From Sphingobacterium sp. UBA4616 (lineage in GTDB: Bacteria; Bacteroidota; Bacteroidia; Sphingobacteriales; Sphingobacteriaceae): a stretch of 64,000 nucleotides of DNA. The notes beneath the pieces were generated by a model that saw only the letters and a list, made by a program, of their open reading frames with translations, did not search any database and had not been told where the DNA came from. The translations under genes and the position numbers were made by a program. Below are positions 56,022 to 64,000 of this stretch, in pieces. The stretch's first letter is position 1. Each line of letters begins with the position of its first letter. The stretch is taken from NCBI GenBank assembly GCA_002386525.1, contig DGIS01000025.1:360086-424085 (forward strand), written 5' to 3'.

Positions 56022-57131
56022 CTATTTAAAATTAAATGTTGGTGCCGGTTGCACTGCAACACTACTGGTTGCCCCTTCAATTTTGGGCCAGTCCTTATCC
56101 CAGACGATCTGATCCAAAAATAGCATCCGACGATTTCCACCCGTCGCAACACGAGGCTGCTTTGGGTCCATACCATGATAGAGTATCCAATCTTTTCCCT
56201 TATCGTCTGTAATAATGCGCGAAGTATGACCTGTCCCCACAAATTGATCATTTCCCCTTAACAGCAACGTTCCGCTCCCTCGCTGTACCAGATTGCGTCC
56301 CTCCCGATCCATATAAGGCCCTTTCAAATTTCTAGACCGTCCTACAAGAACATGGTAACTGCTTTTTTCCCCTTCACAACAAGATCCTTTGGATCCGATA
56401 AAGTAATAATACCCTTTCCGCTTATGAATTACAACAGCCTCAAAATCACCGGCAGCAACTTTAAATTTTTTATTTAGATCAGGTACAGCTGTTCCATTTT
56501 GATCTAATTCCACACCATAAGTGCCCTGCGTTTCAGCATCGCTAAAACTACCCCAAAACAAATAGTTCTGTCCATTCTCCATAAAAAAGTAAGGGTCAAT
56601 TGAATTGGGTACATTGATCTGCTTGCTATCGAAAAGTTTACCTTGATCTATAAATGGTCCTTCCGGTGCATCAGCAAGAGCAATTCCTATCCCTGGATTA
56701 GGATCTCCCCATGTCGAATAGGCATAATACATCAGGTATTTCCCATTGAGCTCTACTACGTCGGGAGCCCAAATTCCACCTTCGGCTTTCCAGCTCGGTT
56801 TTGAGCTGAAGGCTGTACCAATCCAGGTCCATTGAACTAGATCAGAAGATTGTAGAATGGATACCAGACGCTGGCCTTTGCCATCTCCCCAATTGTCGGC
56901 TGTCCCGTAGGCATAAAACATGTTGCTTTTGGGGTCTCTAACAACTGTAGGATCAGCAAGTATAGGCTCAAAAACCGGATTGGTATAGGTCTTTTGCTGC
57001 ACCTTATTAGCCCTTGCAATTGTCTCTGGTCCAAGTTGCGTTACTGAACCTGAAAAGCTTCCGCAGGAGCTTAACACGTTCAGTACAACAACTCCACCGA
57101 TCCAATATCTTAACAACATTGTATTCAACAT
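56022..57131 (-). CDS. GH43-family glycoside hydrolase, lipoprotein
   Basis: A 369-residue five-bladed beta-propeller enzyme. The lipobox LSSC places the lipidated Cys at about residue 23, so it is anchored in a membrane. The catalytic base Asp lies in ILADPTVVRDP near 58-68, and the GIWAPDVV, SIDPYFFMENGQNYLFWG and GDFEAVVIHKRKGYYYF blades are typical, the last carrying the likely acid Glu. Such enzymes cut alpha-L-arabinan or beta-xylan side chains. It is the last gene of the minus-strand cluster, 43 bases after the DUF4965 gene. Confidence 0.87.
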   Translation of the reverse strand: MLNTMLLRYWIGGVVVLNVLSSCGSFSGSVTQLGPETIARANKVQQKTYTNPVFEPILADPTVVRDPKSNMFYAYGTADNWGDGKGQRLVSILQSSDLVQWTWIGTAFSSKPSWKAEGGIWAPDVVELNGKYLMYYAYSTWGDPNPGIGIALADAPEGPFIDQGKLFDSKQINVPNSIDPYFFMENGQNYLFWGSFSDAETQGTYGVELDQNGTAVPDLNKKFKVAAGDFEAVVIHKRKGYYYFIGSKGSCCEGEKSSYHVLVGRSRNLKGPYMDREGRNLVQRGSGTLLLRGNDQFVGTGHTSRIITDDKGKDWILYHGMDPKQPRVATGGNRRMLFLDQIVWDKDWPKIEGATSSVAVQPAPTFNFK

Positions 57132-57174
57132 CTTATTATTTTATTATATTATTTCTCTACATCATAGGAAAACG

Positions 57175-59649
57175 CTATTTCGCCTTTGCCAATTTCTCTT
57201 CCAGCATTTTGATAAAATAGCCTCCTACAACGGATCTTGCCTTAAATCCAGCTCTTTTAGGTCGATCCGTATACGTCCAGTCGGACATCGGAACCCGATC
57301 TGTTGTCTCATTCATAAAACGGTATACTGGCTTTACAAAGGTTTCAAATGTAGGTTTATCATTTGCCATGGTCGCCGTCCAAATAATCCAATCCGTCTTG
57401 GTGTAAGGCTGACGGTTATCCAGTGGTAATCCATATTGGTTTTGTTTTCTGAGATAGTAGCTTAGTTCGGTTTCGCGAATAGCAGGATCAAAAATATTCA
57501 TCTTGAGCAATTTATCCCATACCATATTATACTTTTGGCTCCAGGTTCCTGCCTTGTCAAAAGTCAACTTATAATGATCCCCATCTTTGGCCATGCCTTC
57601 CCATTTCATAGCCATCGCTTTCGCTTCCGTCAAGTATTTTTTAGCAGTAGCCTCTTCACCGAGCATTTGGGCCAGATAACCATAAGAAGCAATCCCCAAG
57701 ATAGCTTTGATGGATAAATTAGCATTGTGTGCAAAATGGCCAGCGAAATCGTCTGTACATAATTGATTTTCGGGATCCAGACCTTTATCAACTAAATAAT
57801 CTGCCCATGTCGACAACACTTTCCAATGTTTCTTTGCATAAGTGGCATTTCCTTCCACTTTAGCTAATGCATAGGTTAGTATCAACATATTTCCGGATTC
57901 TTCCACAGGCATATCTCCACCATAGGTTTGACCATTTGCCAGCGGATAAGTTCCAACGTCGTGCGCAGCAAAAGGTTTTGTCCACTTATTGCTTTCGCTG
58001 TAATAAAAAATAGCGTTCATTAGCGCTTTTGCCAATTCCGGATTATAGTACAGGAAAATCGGAGCCGAAGGATAGGTTACATCAACCGTTCCTATTGACC
58101 CATTGCTATCATTTTCTTTGGATAATAAAAGTAAATCGCCATTGGATGCCTTCACAAGTTTATGGGCAGCGATTGCTTGCCGATAGGCCAAGGCACACAA
58201 TGCGGCATAGTCCTCTCCCCCATTACGAAGAGCTGTACTCCATAATTCGGCATCAAATTTATCAGCAGCCTTTTTGAGAGCAGCATACTCTTTATCGGCC
58301 AATTCAAATTGTTTCTCAATTGTATGATTTCCATTTGTATTCCAATACGGCCGTAAATTTTGTTCGAAATATTGGATAGAATACAAGTCATCATACCCCA
58401 ATAAGATCTTATCCTGATAGCTTGATGAGACATCAAAAGTTTGTATTAAAGCCAGCTGCTTACCTTCTTTTGAAGGTAATGTATGTTCGTTTTTTAGAAA
58501 TTTAACACGCAATTCCTGACTGTTGCCAACAATAGATTTCGTTTTTGCAGCGTTACCAGCCATATAAAAATATCCCCAATCTATTCGTAAATCATCTCCT
58601 TTTTTTTCGAGAATCTGCTGACTTTTACTTCCAGTCTTCACAAACTGCAGGTTTCCACTGCGGAATGAGCTGCTTACAGCGTCTTGTGCCGGAGAATTCA
58701 AAGCCCAGTTTGGAGCAGCTTCCAAATAAAGCTGTACGTGATGTTTTTTGCCATCCTTTACCTGGATCTGATAAGAAAGGTAATTTACGGGTCGCGACAT
58801 TAGGTCCAAATTATCCATGAGCAACGGTGCCATAAAAGTAATATTTAGATTGACTGGACCGCAATCAAACGAATAATGTGTTTGTGTGGCCTGAACATTG
58901 GCGGCAAGCTGCTTTGCTTCCGTTTCGAATTGAATACTACCTTCTTTTTCTGCAAACAGTCCAAAATCAAAATAACCATTCGCTACCCTATTATGGCAAT
59001 AACCAGCAAGTATATTTTTCCCCTTTTTCAGTGTCTTCACGATATGTTCGGGCAGTTTGACCCGATTATTTTTGCCTGTCGAATTCCCCGTATTAACAAC
59101 TTCAAATCCGTTGACATACAAAATGGCATCATCATCGTGCGTAAACTCGATAAAAACAGGTTTTCCGGTGAGATCTTCATCAAGTTCAATTACTCTCCTG
59201 ATCCAGATCTTAGCTTCCTGCCAATCCGTATTCACCTGAGGCTCTTTATCTTTGGTGCCGAAAGGAGCGACGCCAGTTTTCCATTGATCTGCATCGTATG
59301 AAGGTTTCATCCAATCTGAAGCGGGTTCGCTAATGACATAACTTCCGGTCCAGGCCGCATGTTCGCCCATCCGTGCCAAAGACAGAGGTTCAGCTTCTTC
59401 TTTTCCTAGGAAGCGATAGGATTTCCCATCCACTTTAAGGACACCCAGTAAAGGAAATGACTTTCCAGTCCAATGGTGGACAACATCTGCATTCAATTCG
59501 TTGCTATAGGACCAAGCACTTGTATTGGGATCTATTGTTATTAAGGGATAGGCAGGCGCCCGAAGGTCATTCTTAGGAGGCTGTTTTTGTGCAAACGACG
59601 ATACCGACTGACATACAATAGCCGCTGCAATTAGTAATTTTAATTTCAT
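57175..59649 (-). CDS. Glutaminase-A-like DUF4965/DUF5127/DUF1793 protein
   Basis: An 824-residue secreted protein with a signal peptide (MKLKLLIAAAIVCQSVSSFAQ). The order is: a start of DUF4964 type (LRAPAYPLITIDPNTSAWS), an inserted jelly-roll with carbohydrate-binding look (about 112-235; WIRRVIELDEDL, VNGFEVVNTG), the DUF5127 part, and the helical DUF4965/DUF1793 region (about 480-815) with the toroid-like LANGQTYGGDMPVEESGNMLIL. Fungal relatives are glutaminase A, but in Bacteroidota such proteins sit in glycan loci and may act on sugars. The exact role here is open. Confidence 0.85.
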   Translation of the reverse strand: MKLKLLIAAAIVCQSVSSFAQKQPPKNDLRAPAYPLITIDPNTSAWSYSNELNADVVHHWTGKSFPLLGVLKVDGKSYRFLGKEEAEPLSLARMGEHAAWTGSYVISEPASDWMKPSYDADQWKTGVAPFGTKDKEPQVNTDWQEAKIWIRRVIELDEDLTGKPVFIEFTHDDDAILYVNGFEVVNTGNSTGKNNRVKLPEHIVKTLKKGKNILAGYCHNRVANGYFDFGLFAEKEGSIQFETEAKQLAANVQATQTHYSFDCGPVNLNITFMAPLLMDNLDLMSRPVNYLSYQIQVKDGKKHHVQLYLEAAPNWALNSPAQDAVSSSFRSGNLQFVKTGSKSQQILEKKGDDLRIDWGYFYMAGNAAKTKSIVGNSQELRVKFLKNEHTLPSKEGKQLALIQTFDVSSSYQDKILLGYDDLYSIQYFEQNLRPYWNTNGNHTIEKQFELADKEYAALKKAADKFDAELWSTALRNGGEDYAALCALAYRQAIAAHKLVKASNGDLLLLSKENDSNGSIGTVDVTYPSAPIFLYYNPELAKALMNAIFYYSESNKWTKPFAAHDVGTYPLANGQTYGGDMPVEESGNMLILTYALAKVEGNATYAKKHWKVLSTWADYLVDKGLDPENQLCTDDFAGHFAHNANLSIKAILGIASYGYLAQMLGEEATAKKYLTEAKAMAMKWEGMAKDGDHYKLTFDKAGTWSQKYNMVWDKLLKMNIFDPAIRETELSYYLRKQNQYGLPLDNRQPYTKTDWIIWTATMANDKPTFETFVKPVYRFMNETTDRVPMSDWTYTDRPKRAGFKARSVVGGYFIKMLEEKLAKAK

Positions 59650-59702
59650 TGATTTGTATCAAATAGATTTAGGTTGACCGGTATATTTTCACCGTTAAAT
59701 TT

Positions 59703-59724
59703 AGGCCGCAACTCGAGTTGCGGC
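59703..59724 (-). terminator. Palindrome between the GH2 and DUF4965 genes
   Basis: ggccgcaactcgagttgcggcc is described by its arms ggccgcaac and gttgcggcc, perfectly paired. It lies 15 bases after the GH2 stop and is followed on the minus strand by TAAATTTAAC; it could end part of the transcripts or protect the upstream mRNA. Confidence 0.5.
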
Positions 59725-59738
59725 CATATCGCTATCAA

Positions 59739-61583
59739 TTACTTGGTAGGTGCATTGTAGAGCGCACGATGAGCAGCGTTCAACTCTGCCTCAGGCATTT
59801 TGACAACTTTACGGTCATAAGTCATCAAGCCATTTGTTTCTACTTCCACATCTGTTGTCTGGGTATACACAGCGGCAGACAATCCCATAGGAATTAGACG
59901 TGTCAAGTCATGGATCAGGCGTTTGTAACGCTCCAATAATTCCGTTTTATTCTTAAAACTTTGGTATCCCCAATTATCTTTTTGTTGCCATGAGTGTCCA
60001 TCTATCGGCAAACCCAAACCTCCAAATTCACCCAATGCAAGCACTTGTTTGGCCCCAAACAAATTTGGATCAGGCATGGCTGCGTCTGGGTAATTATGGA
60101 TATCCAAGATATGTCCAGTTTCCATAAAGTTACCGCCACTAGCGCTATTAACCAGTCTTGAAGGGTCATTAGCCATAGTCCACTCGGTAATTTCCTTGGT
60201 TTTGAATTGTCCCCAGGCCTCATTAAACGGCACCCAAATAACAATGCTTGGATAGTTATGCAATACCTCCATAATGGCTTTCCATTCTTTTTTGTAGTAA
60301 CCTTCAGATTCCTGCGAACGCTGTTTATCCCGATTTCCACCAGAAATTTTCCCTGGCTGCATATCCCAATGATTTCCGCCAAGATCACCACTAGGCATAT
60401 CTTGCCAAACGAGCATACCTATACTGTCGCAGTAACGGTACCAGCGCGCCGGCTCTACTTTGATATGCTTACGGATCATATTGAATCCCATTTCCTTTGT
60501 TTTGATCACATCAAATTTCAAAGCCTCATCCGTTGGTGCTGTATGTAGTCCATCCGGCCACCAACCTTGATCCAATGGGCCATACTGGAAGGTAAAATGA
60601 TTATTCAGCATCAACCGCTGAATACCATTTTCGTCTTTTTGCATGGCTATTTTCCGCATGGCAAAATAGCTTTTCGCTTGGTCAACAATCTTGCCCTTAC
60701 GAATTAGCTGGATTTCTAAGTCATAAAGTTTAGGGTTACTCGGCGACCATGGTTGCAAATTAGGTACTGCAAGATCAAAAGATGTATTGGGCTGCCCGAC
60801 CTGTTCTTTCACAACTTTCCCCCCATCTAATGCACGGACCTTTATTTCATCACCCGCTTGGCTTCCTTCGACAGTAGCCTGAAATGCTAAGATCCCTTCA
60901 TCCAATCGTGGTGTTTGTTTGGTATTAACAATATAAGATTGTGGAACACTTTCCAACCACACGGTTTGCCATATTCCTGTGACAGGCGTATACCATATCC
61001 CATTCGGCTTGTTCACCTGTTTACCGCGTGGTTGAGGTCCATCATCCGTAGGATCCCATACCCGGATGGCAATTTCCTGCTTTGCACCTTTTTTTAGAAA
61101 ACTGGTCACGTCCATGGAAAAAGGGTCAAAACCACCCTCATGTCTTCCAACCAATTGGCTATTTACATACACATCACATTGCCAATCCACTGCCCCAAAA
61201 TGCAACAGAACCTTGTTTTTATTGACAGACTTATCCAGTGTTATGGTATTATTATACCATAGTGCCTTATCTTTTCCTACTTCTTTACCAACACCCGACA
61301 ACGCCGACTCAATAGCAAAAGGAACAAGGATATTCCCCTCCCATTGACGCGGAATCTCTTTATTACCTACTGGAGTAATTGCATATTTCCATAAGCCATT
61401 TAAATTTTGCCAATTGTTGGTTCTGGTTAATTGTGGTCTAGGATATTCAGGATGTGGCTTTTGTGCTGTTACTTTCTCGCCCCAAGGGGTTAATATATGT
61501 GACCCCGCGGGTTTCCAATCCTGAGCAAAGTTCAATTGTGCTGCCATCATCAAACTGGCAAAAAATAAGGTTTTCTTCATCAT
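59739..61583 (-). CDS. GH2-family glycoside hydrolase
   Basis: A 614-residue secreted enzyme with a signal peptide (residues 1-20). It has the GH2 layout: sugar-binding jelly roll (about 40-215; NLNGLWKYAITPV, LLHFGAVDWQCDVYVNSQLVGRHEGGFDPF), an immunoglobulin-like domain (about 220-320) and a TIM barrel with FNMIRKHIKVEPARWYRYCDS, the acid/base Glu in WVPFNEAWG and the nucleophile Glu in LALGEFGG. The specificity (beta-galactosidase, glucuronidase or other) is not certain. It lies 38 bases after the GH127 gene. Confidence 0.9.
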   Translation of the reverse strand: MMKKTLFFASLMMAAQLNFAQDWKPAGSHILTPWGEKVTAQKPHPEYPRPQLTRTNNWQNLNGLWKYAITPVGNKEIPRQWEGNILVPFAIESALSGVGKEVGKDKALWYNNTITLDKSVNKNKVLLHFGAVDWQCDVYVNSQLVGRHEGGFDPFSMDVTSFLKKGAKQEIAIRVWDPTDDGPQPRGKQVNKPNGIWYTPVTGIWQTVWLESVPQSYIVNTKQTPRLDEGILAFQATVEGSQAGDEIKVRALDGGKVVKEQVGQPNTSFDLAVPNLQPWSPSNPKLYDLEIQLIRKGKIVDQAKSYFAMRKIAMQKDENGIQRLMLNNHFTFQYGPLDQGWWPDGLHTAPTDEALKFDVIKTKEMGFNMIRKHIKVEPARWYRYCDSIGMLVWQDMPSGDLGGNHWDMQPGKISGGNRDKQRSQESEGYYKKEWKAIMEVLHNYPSIVIWVPFNEAWGQFKTKEITEWTMANDPSRLVNSASGGNFMETGHILDIHNYPDAAMPDPNLFGAKQVLALGEFGGLGLPIDGHSWQQKDNWGYQSFKNKTELLERYKRLIHDLTRLIPMGLSAAVYTQTTDVEVETNGLMTYDRKVVKMPEAELNAAHRALYNAPTK

Positions 61584-61621
61584 AAAAATCGTTAAGTCAT
61601 TTATTTTATATCGTATTTACA

Positions 61622-63667
61622 TTATTTCACGGTTGGAAAAGCAGCAATGCGTAAACGTGCTGCTCCCATGGGAATCAGTTCGACTTCCTGTACCTCGCCC
61701 ATACTTTCCACTGGACTAAGTGGCAATACGCCTGTCAGACCATTTTCATCAATTTTCCACCCGTCAATACGTTTCGCTTTGACAAGGATAGAAATAGGTA
61801 CTGCCTCTGCATCGAAGGGAAACGCATCCTTAGGCCACGCCCTTTTCACAACTTTCAATTGGTCTAATGTTTGCAACTGATTTTGTACAAGTCCGTAATT
61901 CCAGTCACTTGCAGGAAGGATTTCATAGGATGGCCATTTTGATGGATCTGCAGTCTCCTGCCATTTCGAATCGCCAATTGCCGAGGTTTTAGTATCTTTT
62001 TTTACGTAGTTCTCTTTTATTTTGAGGGCATAGGTCAATGGTCCCCGTTGGATACTCACTGAATTTTTATTGGCGTTCCATGTTTTCAGATCAATGGTCA
62101 TCGGTAAGGAGAGTTCGACTTTGTCACCGTCTTTCCATTTCCGTTCAATCCGAATATATTTTGCTCCAGCTTCAACCTGCTGGCTTTTACCATTGACAGT
62201 AACTTTCGCTTGTTTGGCCCAGGCAGGTATACGGAGATAAAATGGGAAATCAACAGTTTTACCCTGGGTGCTTATTTCAAATCGCAAAGACTCTTCAAAA
62301 GGGTAATTGGACTGTTGTTTGATCTGAACAGCTTGGTTGTTTCCGACTTTTATTTCAGCCTTCGATGCAGCATATAATAACGCCGCAATACCATTGTCAT
62401 TGGTTGCCATGTACAGATGTTCGGCATAATAGGGCCAACCCTGACTGTGGTTGTGCTGACAGCAGCGGGAACTGAAGGGATTCATCATTAAGAATGGTCC
62501 ATTGTTATCAATTCCAGGAGCATGATTATGACTGTCGCTGATGGTCATATTGGGACTTGTAATATACCTTAGCGCTTTAAAATCGGCTGTTACAGCTGCG
62601 GGGTAGGTATTAAATGCAACTTCTTCGGCATGATCTGCCCAAAAAGGGTCTCCGGTTATTCCGAGAAGGATCTCGTTAGAGGCCATCTGTTCCACCATAC
62701 CACAGGTTTCTACCCCTTGACGGGGGTCGGTATATCCTGGCCGGGCATTTTCATCAGCACCGAACATACCCCCTGGAACCTGACCAAATACCTGCCGGAC
62801 ATAATGAAAGTTAGCGTAGGTCGCTTTCAGATCGTCACTCGACTTGCTTTTCAAATAATAGGTTGCTGGCTCTCTGAAACATTGGGCAACATTGACGTTA
62901 TGCCAATTGGGCAAATCGTCTTTTTGTCTCCAATTGGCGGTATTCCGATGGATTTTATCCGCCAAATCCATCAACCATTCATTACCTTGTGTTCTGTTAT
63001 AGAGCCAATAAACGGATAGCAAATTGTCACCACCACGACTGTTCTCCCAATAATCCTTGAGAAAAAAACTATCCGGCAAATTGGCCTGCCATTTAAAATA
63101 ATTGGTCATCAACGTTAAAACACGCTGGTCAGCGCTATATTCATAATAAGATTGCAGGCACCATAACATTAACATATTACCCCAAAGATCCGGTTTGTTA
63201 TTACGCAGGATCAATGGGCCAAAGTATCCATCAGGACGCTGGCTTTTAAGGGCCGCTTCTAACCAGATCTTTGACTCCGCTATGATTTTAGGATCTTTCA
63301 AGATGTAGCCCAAATTAGCGTAGCCTTTTAACCAATAAGGAACTTCTTCCCAACCATAGTCTCCTTTCCCATCTGTACTTAGCCAAGCATTATTTTTCTT
63401 GGATAGCCAAGCGCTAATTTCTCCCAGATGGCCTGTAAGACCATCTTTCTGCAGCTGCAGATATTTCCCAAGCCAACCTTCGGGTACGATGCTTCCTACA
63501 GGTAATTTTAGCAGGGCATTCTGTTTTAAAGGCAATCGGTTATTAATATAGTTTAAATTTTTCCCCTGCACCGGCAAATGATCAACAGCAATTACGACAT
63601 TGCTTTGCGCTGAACTTAGAAAACAAATTCCAATCAAATAAGATAATAAACCGATTTTTTTCGTCAT
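61622..63667 (-). CDS. GH127-family beta-L-arabinofuranosidase-like enzyme
   Basis: A 681-residue secreted enzyme (signal peptide 1-20) of the DUF1680/GH127 type. The catalytic zinc site of the family is visible: Glu320 and Cys322 in VETCGMVEQ and Cys402-Cys403 in SRCCQHN; the known beta-L-arabinofuranosidase has a Glu-x-Cys and a Cys-Cys pair at similar spacing. The first half is an alpha/alpha-barrel, the second beta-rich. It is first in the operon GH127-GH2-DUF4965-GH43, which suggests an arabinose- or galactose-rich plant glycan as target. Confidence 0.9.
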   Translation of the reverse strand: MTKKIGLLSYLIGICFLSSAQSNVVIAVDHLPVQGKNLNYINNRLPLKQNALLKLPVGSIVPEGWLGKYLQLQKDGLTGHLGEISAWLSKKNNAWLSTDGKGDYGWEEVPYWLKGYANLGYILKDPKIIAESKIWLEAALKSQRPDGYFGPLILRNNKPDLWGNMLMLWCLQSYYEYSADQRVLTLMTNYFKWQANLPDSFFLKDYWENSRGGDNLLSVYWLYNRTQGNEWLMDLADKIHRNTANWRQKDDLPNWHNVNVAQCFREPATYYLKSKSSDDLKATYANFHYVRQVFGQVPGGMFGADENARPGYTDPRQGVETCGMVEQMASNEILLGITGDPFWADHAEEVAFNTYPAAVTADFKALRYITSPNMTISDSHNHAPGIDNNGPFLMMNPFSSRCCQHNHSQGWPYYAEHLYMATNDNGIAALLYAASKAEIKVGNNQAVQIKQQSNYPFEESLRFEISTQGKTVDFPFYLRIPAWAKQAKVTVNGKSQQVEAGAKYIRIERKWKDGDKVELSLPMTIDLKTWNANKNSVSIQRGPLTYALKIKENYVKKDTKTSAIGDSKWQETADPSKWPSYEILPASDWNYGLVQNQLQTLDQLKVVKRAWPKDAFPFDAEAVPISILVKAKRIDGWKIDENGLTGVLPLSPVESMGEVQEVELIPMGAARLRIAAFPTVK

Positions 63668-63698
63668 TGTTGGCTTGATTAGTTTATAACAGATTATC

Positions 63699-63706
63699 CA
63701 AAAATA
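63699..63706 (-). promoter_or_regulatory. -7 box TATTTTTG of the glycosidase operon
   Basis: An exact TAnnTTTG match on the minus strand, 31 bases before the GH127 start. Confidence 0.5.
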
Positions 63707-63811
63707 AGGTTTAATGAATGAGTTGGATGATTGATTTTTCTCAAAAAACTGCCTATTTGTATCAAATCAATAAAACGGAACTGCAAAATGCATTTAAGCC
63801 TATTAAATGAA

Positions 63812-63843
63812 GAAAGCGCACCACTTCACAGCGGTGCACTTTC
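63812..63843 (-). terminator. Terminator after the aldose 1-epimerase gene
   Basis: gaaagcgcacc and ggtgcactttc pair around eight bases, with one mismatch, 24 bases beyond the stop of the partial gene. Confidence 0.65.
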
Positions 63844-63867
63844 AAACCAATCACTATTAAATATGTA

Positions 63868-64000
63868 TTATTTTACCGAAAAACGATACAGGGATTTCGT
63901 CTGATAAACTTCTCCAGGGTTAAGGACTGTAGTTGGAAAAGCAGGTTGATTCGGAGCATCCGGGAAATGCTGCGGTTCTAGACAAAAAGCGGTGCGAAAT
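63868..64000 (-). CDS. Aldose 1-epimerase, C-terminal part only
   Basis: The window edge cuts this gene. Only the last 43 residues can be read: [20 protein letters not shown] and then [20 protein letters not shown] to the stop. The [12 protein letters not shown] motif and the VLNPGE.Y end are the C-terminal signature of GalM, which interconverts alpha and beta anomers of aldoses. Its position next to the glycosidase operon fits sugar processing. Confidence 0.88.
   Translation of the reverse strand, partial: FRTAFCLEPQHFPDAPNQPAFPTTVLNPGEVYQTKSLYRFSVK

Noticed and set aside
58876-59301. 141-codon frame opposite the DUF4965 gene
   Set aside because: Antisense shadow; the opposite strand codes for a recognisable protein without interruption.

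Overview
The window reads as chromosomal DNA of a Bacteroidota bacterium, most likely a Sphingobacteriaceae member close to Sphingobacterium. Reasons: a low-to-moderate GC content, almost no Shine-Dalgarno sites, many promoters of the Bacteroidota form TAnnTTTG, and typical families (DUF3276/PUR, DUF3810, DUF983, head-GIN adhesin, TonB receptor with carboxypeptidase-like N-domain, the futalosine menaquinone route, GH127/GH2/GH43 enzymes). I see no insertion sequence, prophage, CRISPR array or plasmid gene, so this is mostly core genome with a carbohydrate-use locus at the right end.

Layout. 1-7 kb: YkvA-like protein, lipoprotein, divIC/ftsB, lpxB, a secreted protein of unknown role, and a minus-strand operon of a histone-deacetylase-like enzyme, a nucleoid-associated protein and a DUF3810 membrane protein. 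7-16 kb: yceH-MFS-DUF72 operon, enolase, carA with a leader unit (promoter, 24-codon ORF, terminator), a TM2/DUF2752 pair, obg-adk, and three tRNA-Arg(ACG) genes. 16-22.9 kb: alpha/beta hydrolase, DUF3276, a LiaF-like / LytS-type kinase / LytTR regulator operon followed by a penicillin-binding-type serine hydrolase, a D-2-hydroxyacid dehydrogenase and a 52-residue protein missed by usual length cut-offs. 23-29 kb: AraC regulator with DUF983, cysteine desulfurase, an A-type Fe-S carrier, asnA, and a DEAD-box helicase with a DbpA-like tail. 29-38 kb: a 0.7 kb non-coding stretch with G-rich palindromes, the mqnE-phosphatase-mqnA operon, an MsbA-like exporter, an aminotransferase with prephenate dehydrogenase, and a TPR protein with a small unknown partner.

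38-55 kb: a TonB-dependent receptor divergent from a Crp/Fnr regulator, two oxidoreductase/hydrolase genes, a long hairpin with 12-bp repeats before a vanW gene, a TPP-riboswitch-controlled thiamine salvage operon (thiM-thiE-thiD-tenA), a head-GIN protein, a DinB-like protein, katG, an Hsp20, small membrane proteins and an ECF sigma factor, and a lysophospholipase-like hydrolase. 56-64 kb: a minus-strand glycan-degradation cluster (GH127, GH2, DUF4965/glutaminase-A-like, GH43) preceded at the edge by the end of an aldose 1-epimerase gene.

Themes. Several genes (divIC, the AraC gene, cysteine desulfurase, the DEAD-box gene and the carA leader ORF) have the -7 box 4-6 nt before the start codon and so are probably leaderless. 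The most unusual regulatory object is the carA leader. All functions are read from sequence by family recognition; no searches were run.
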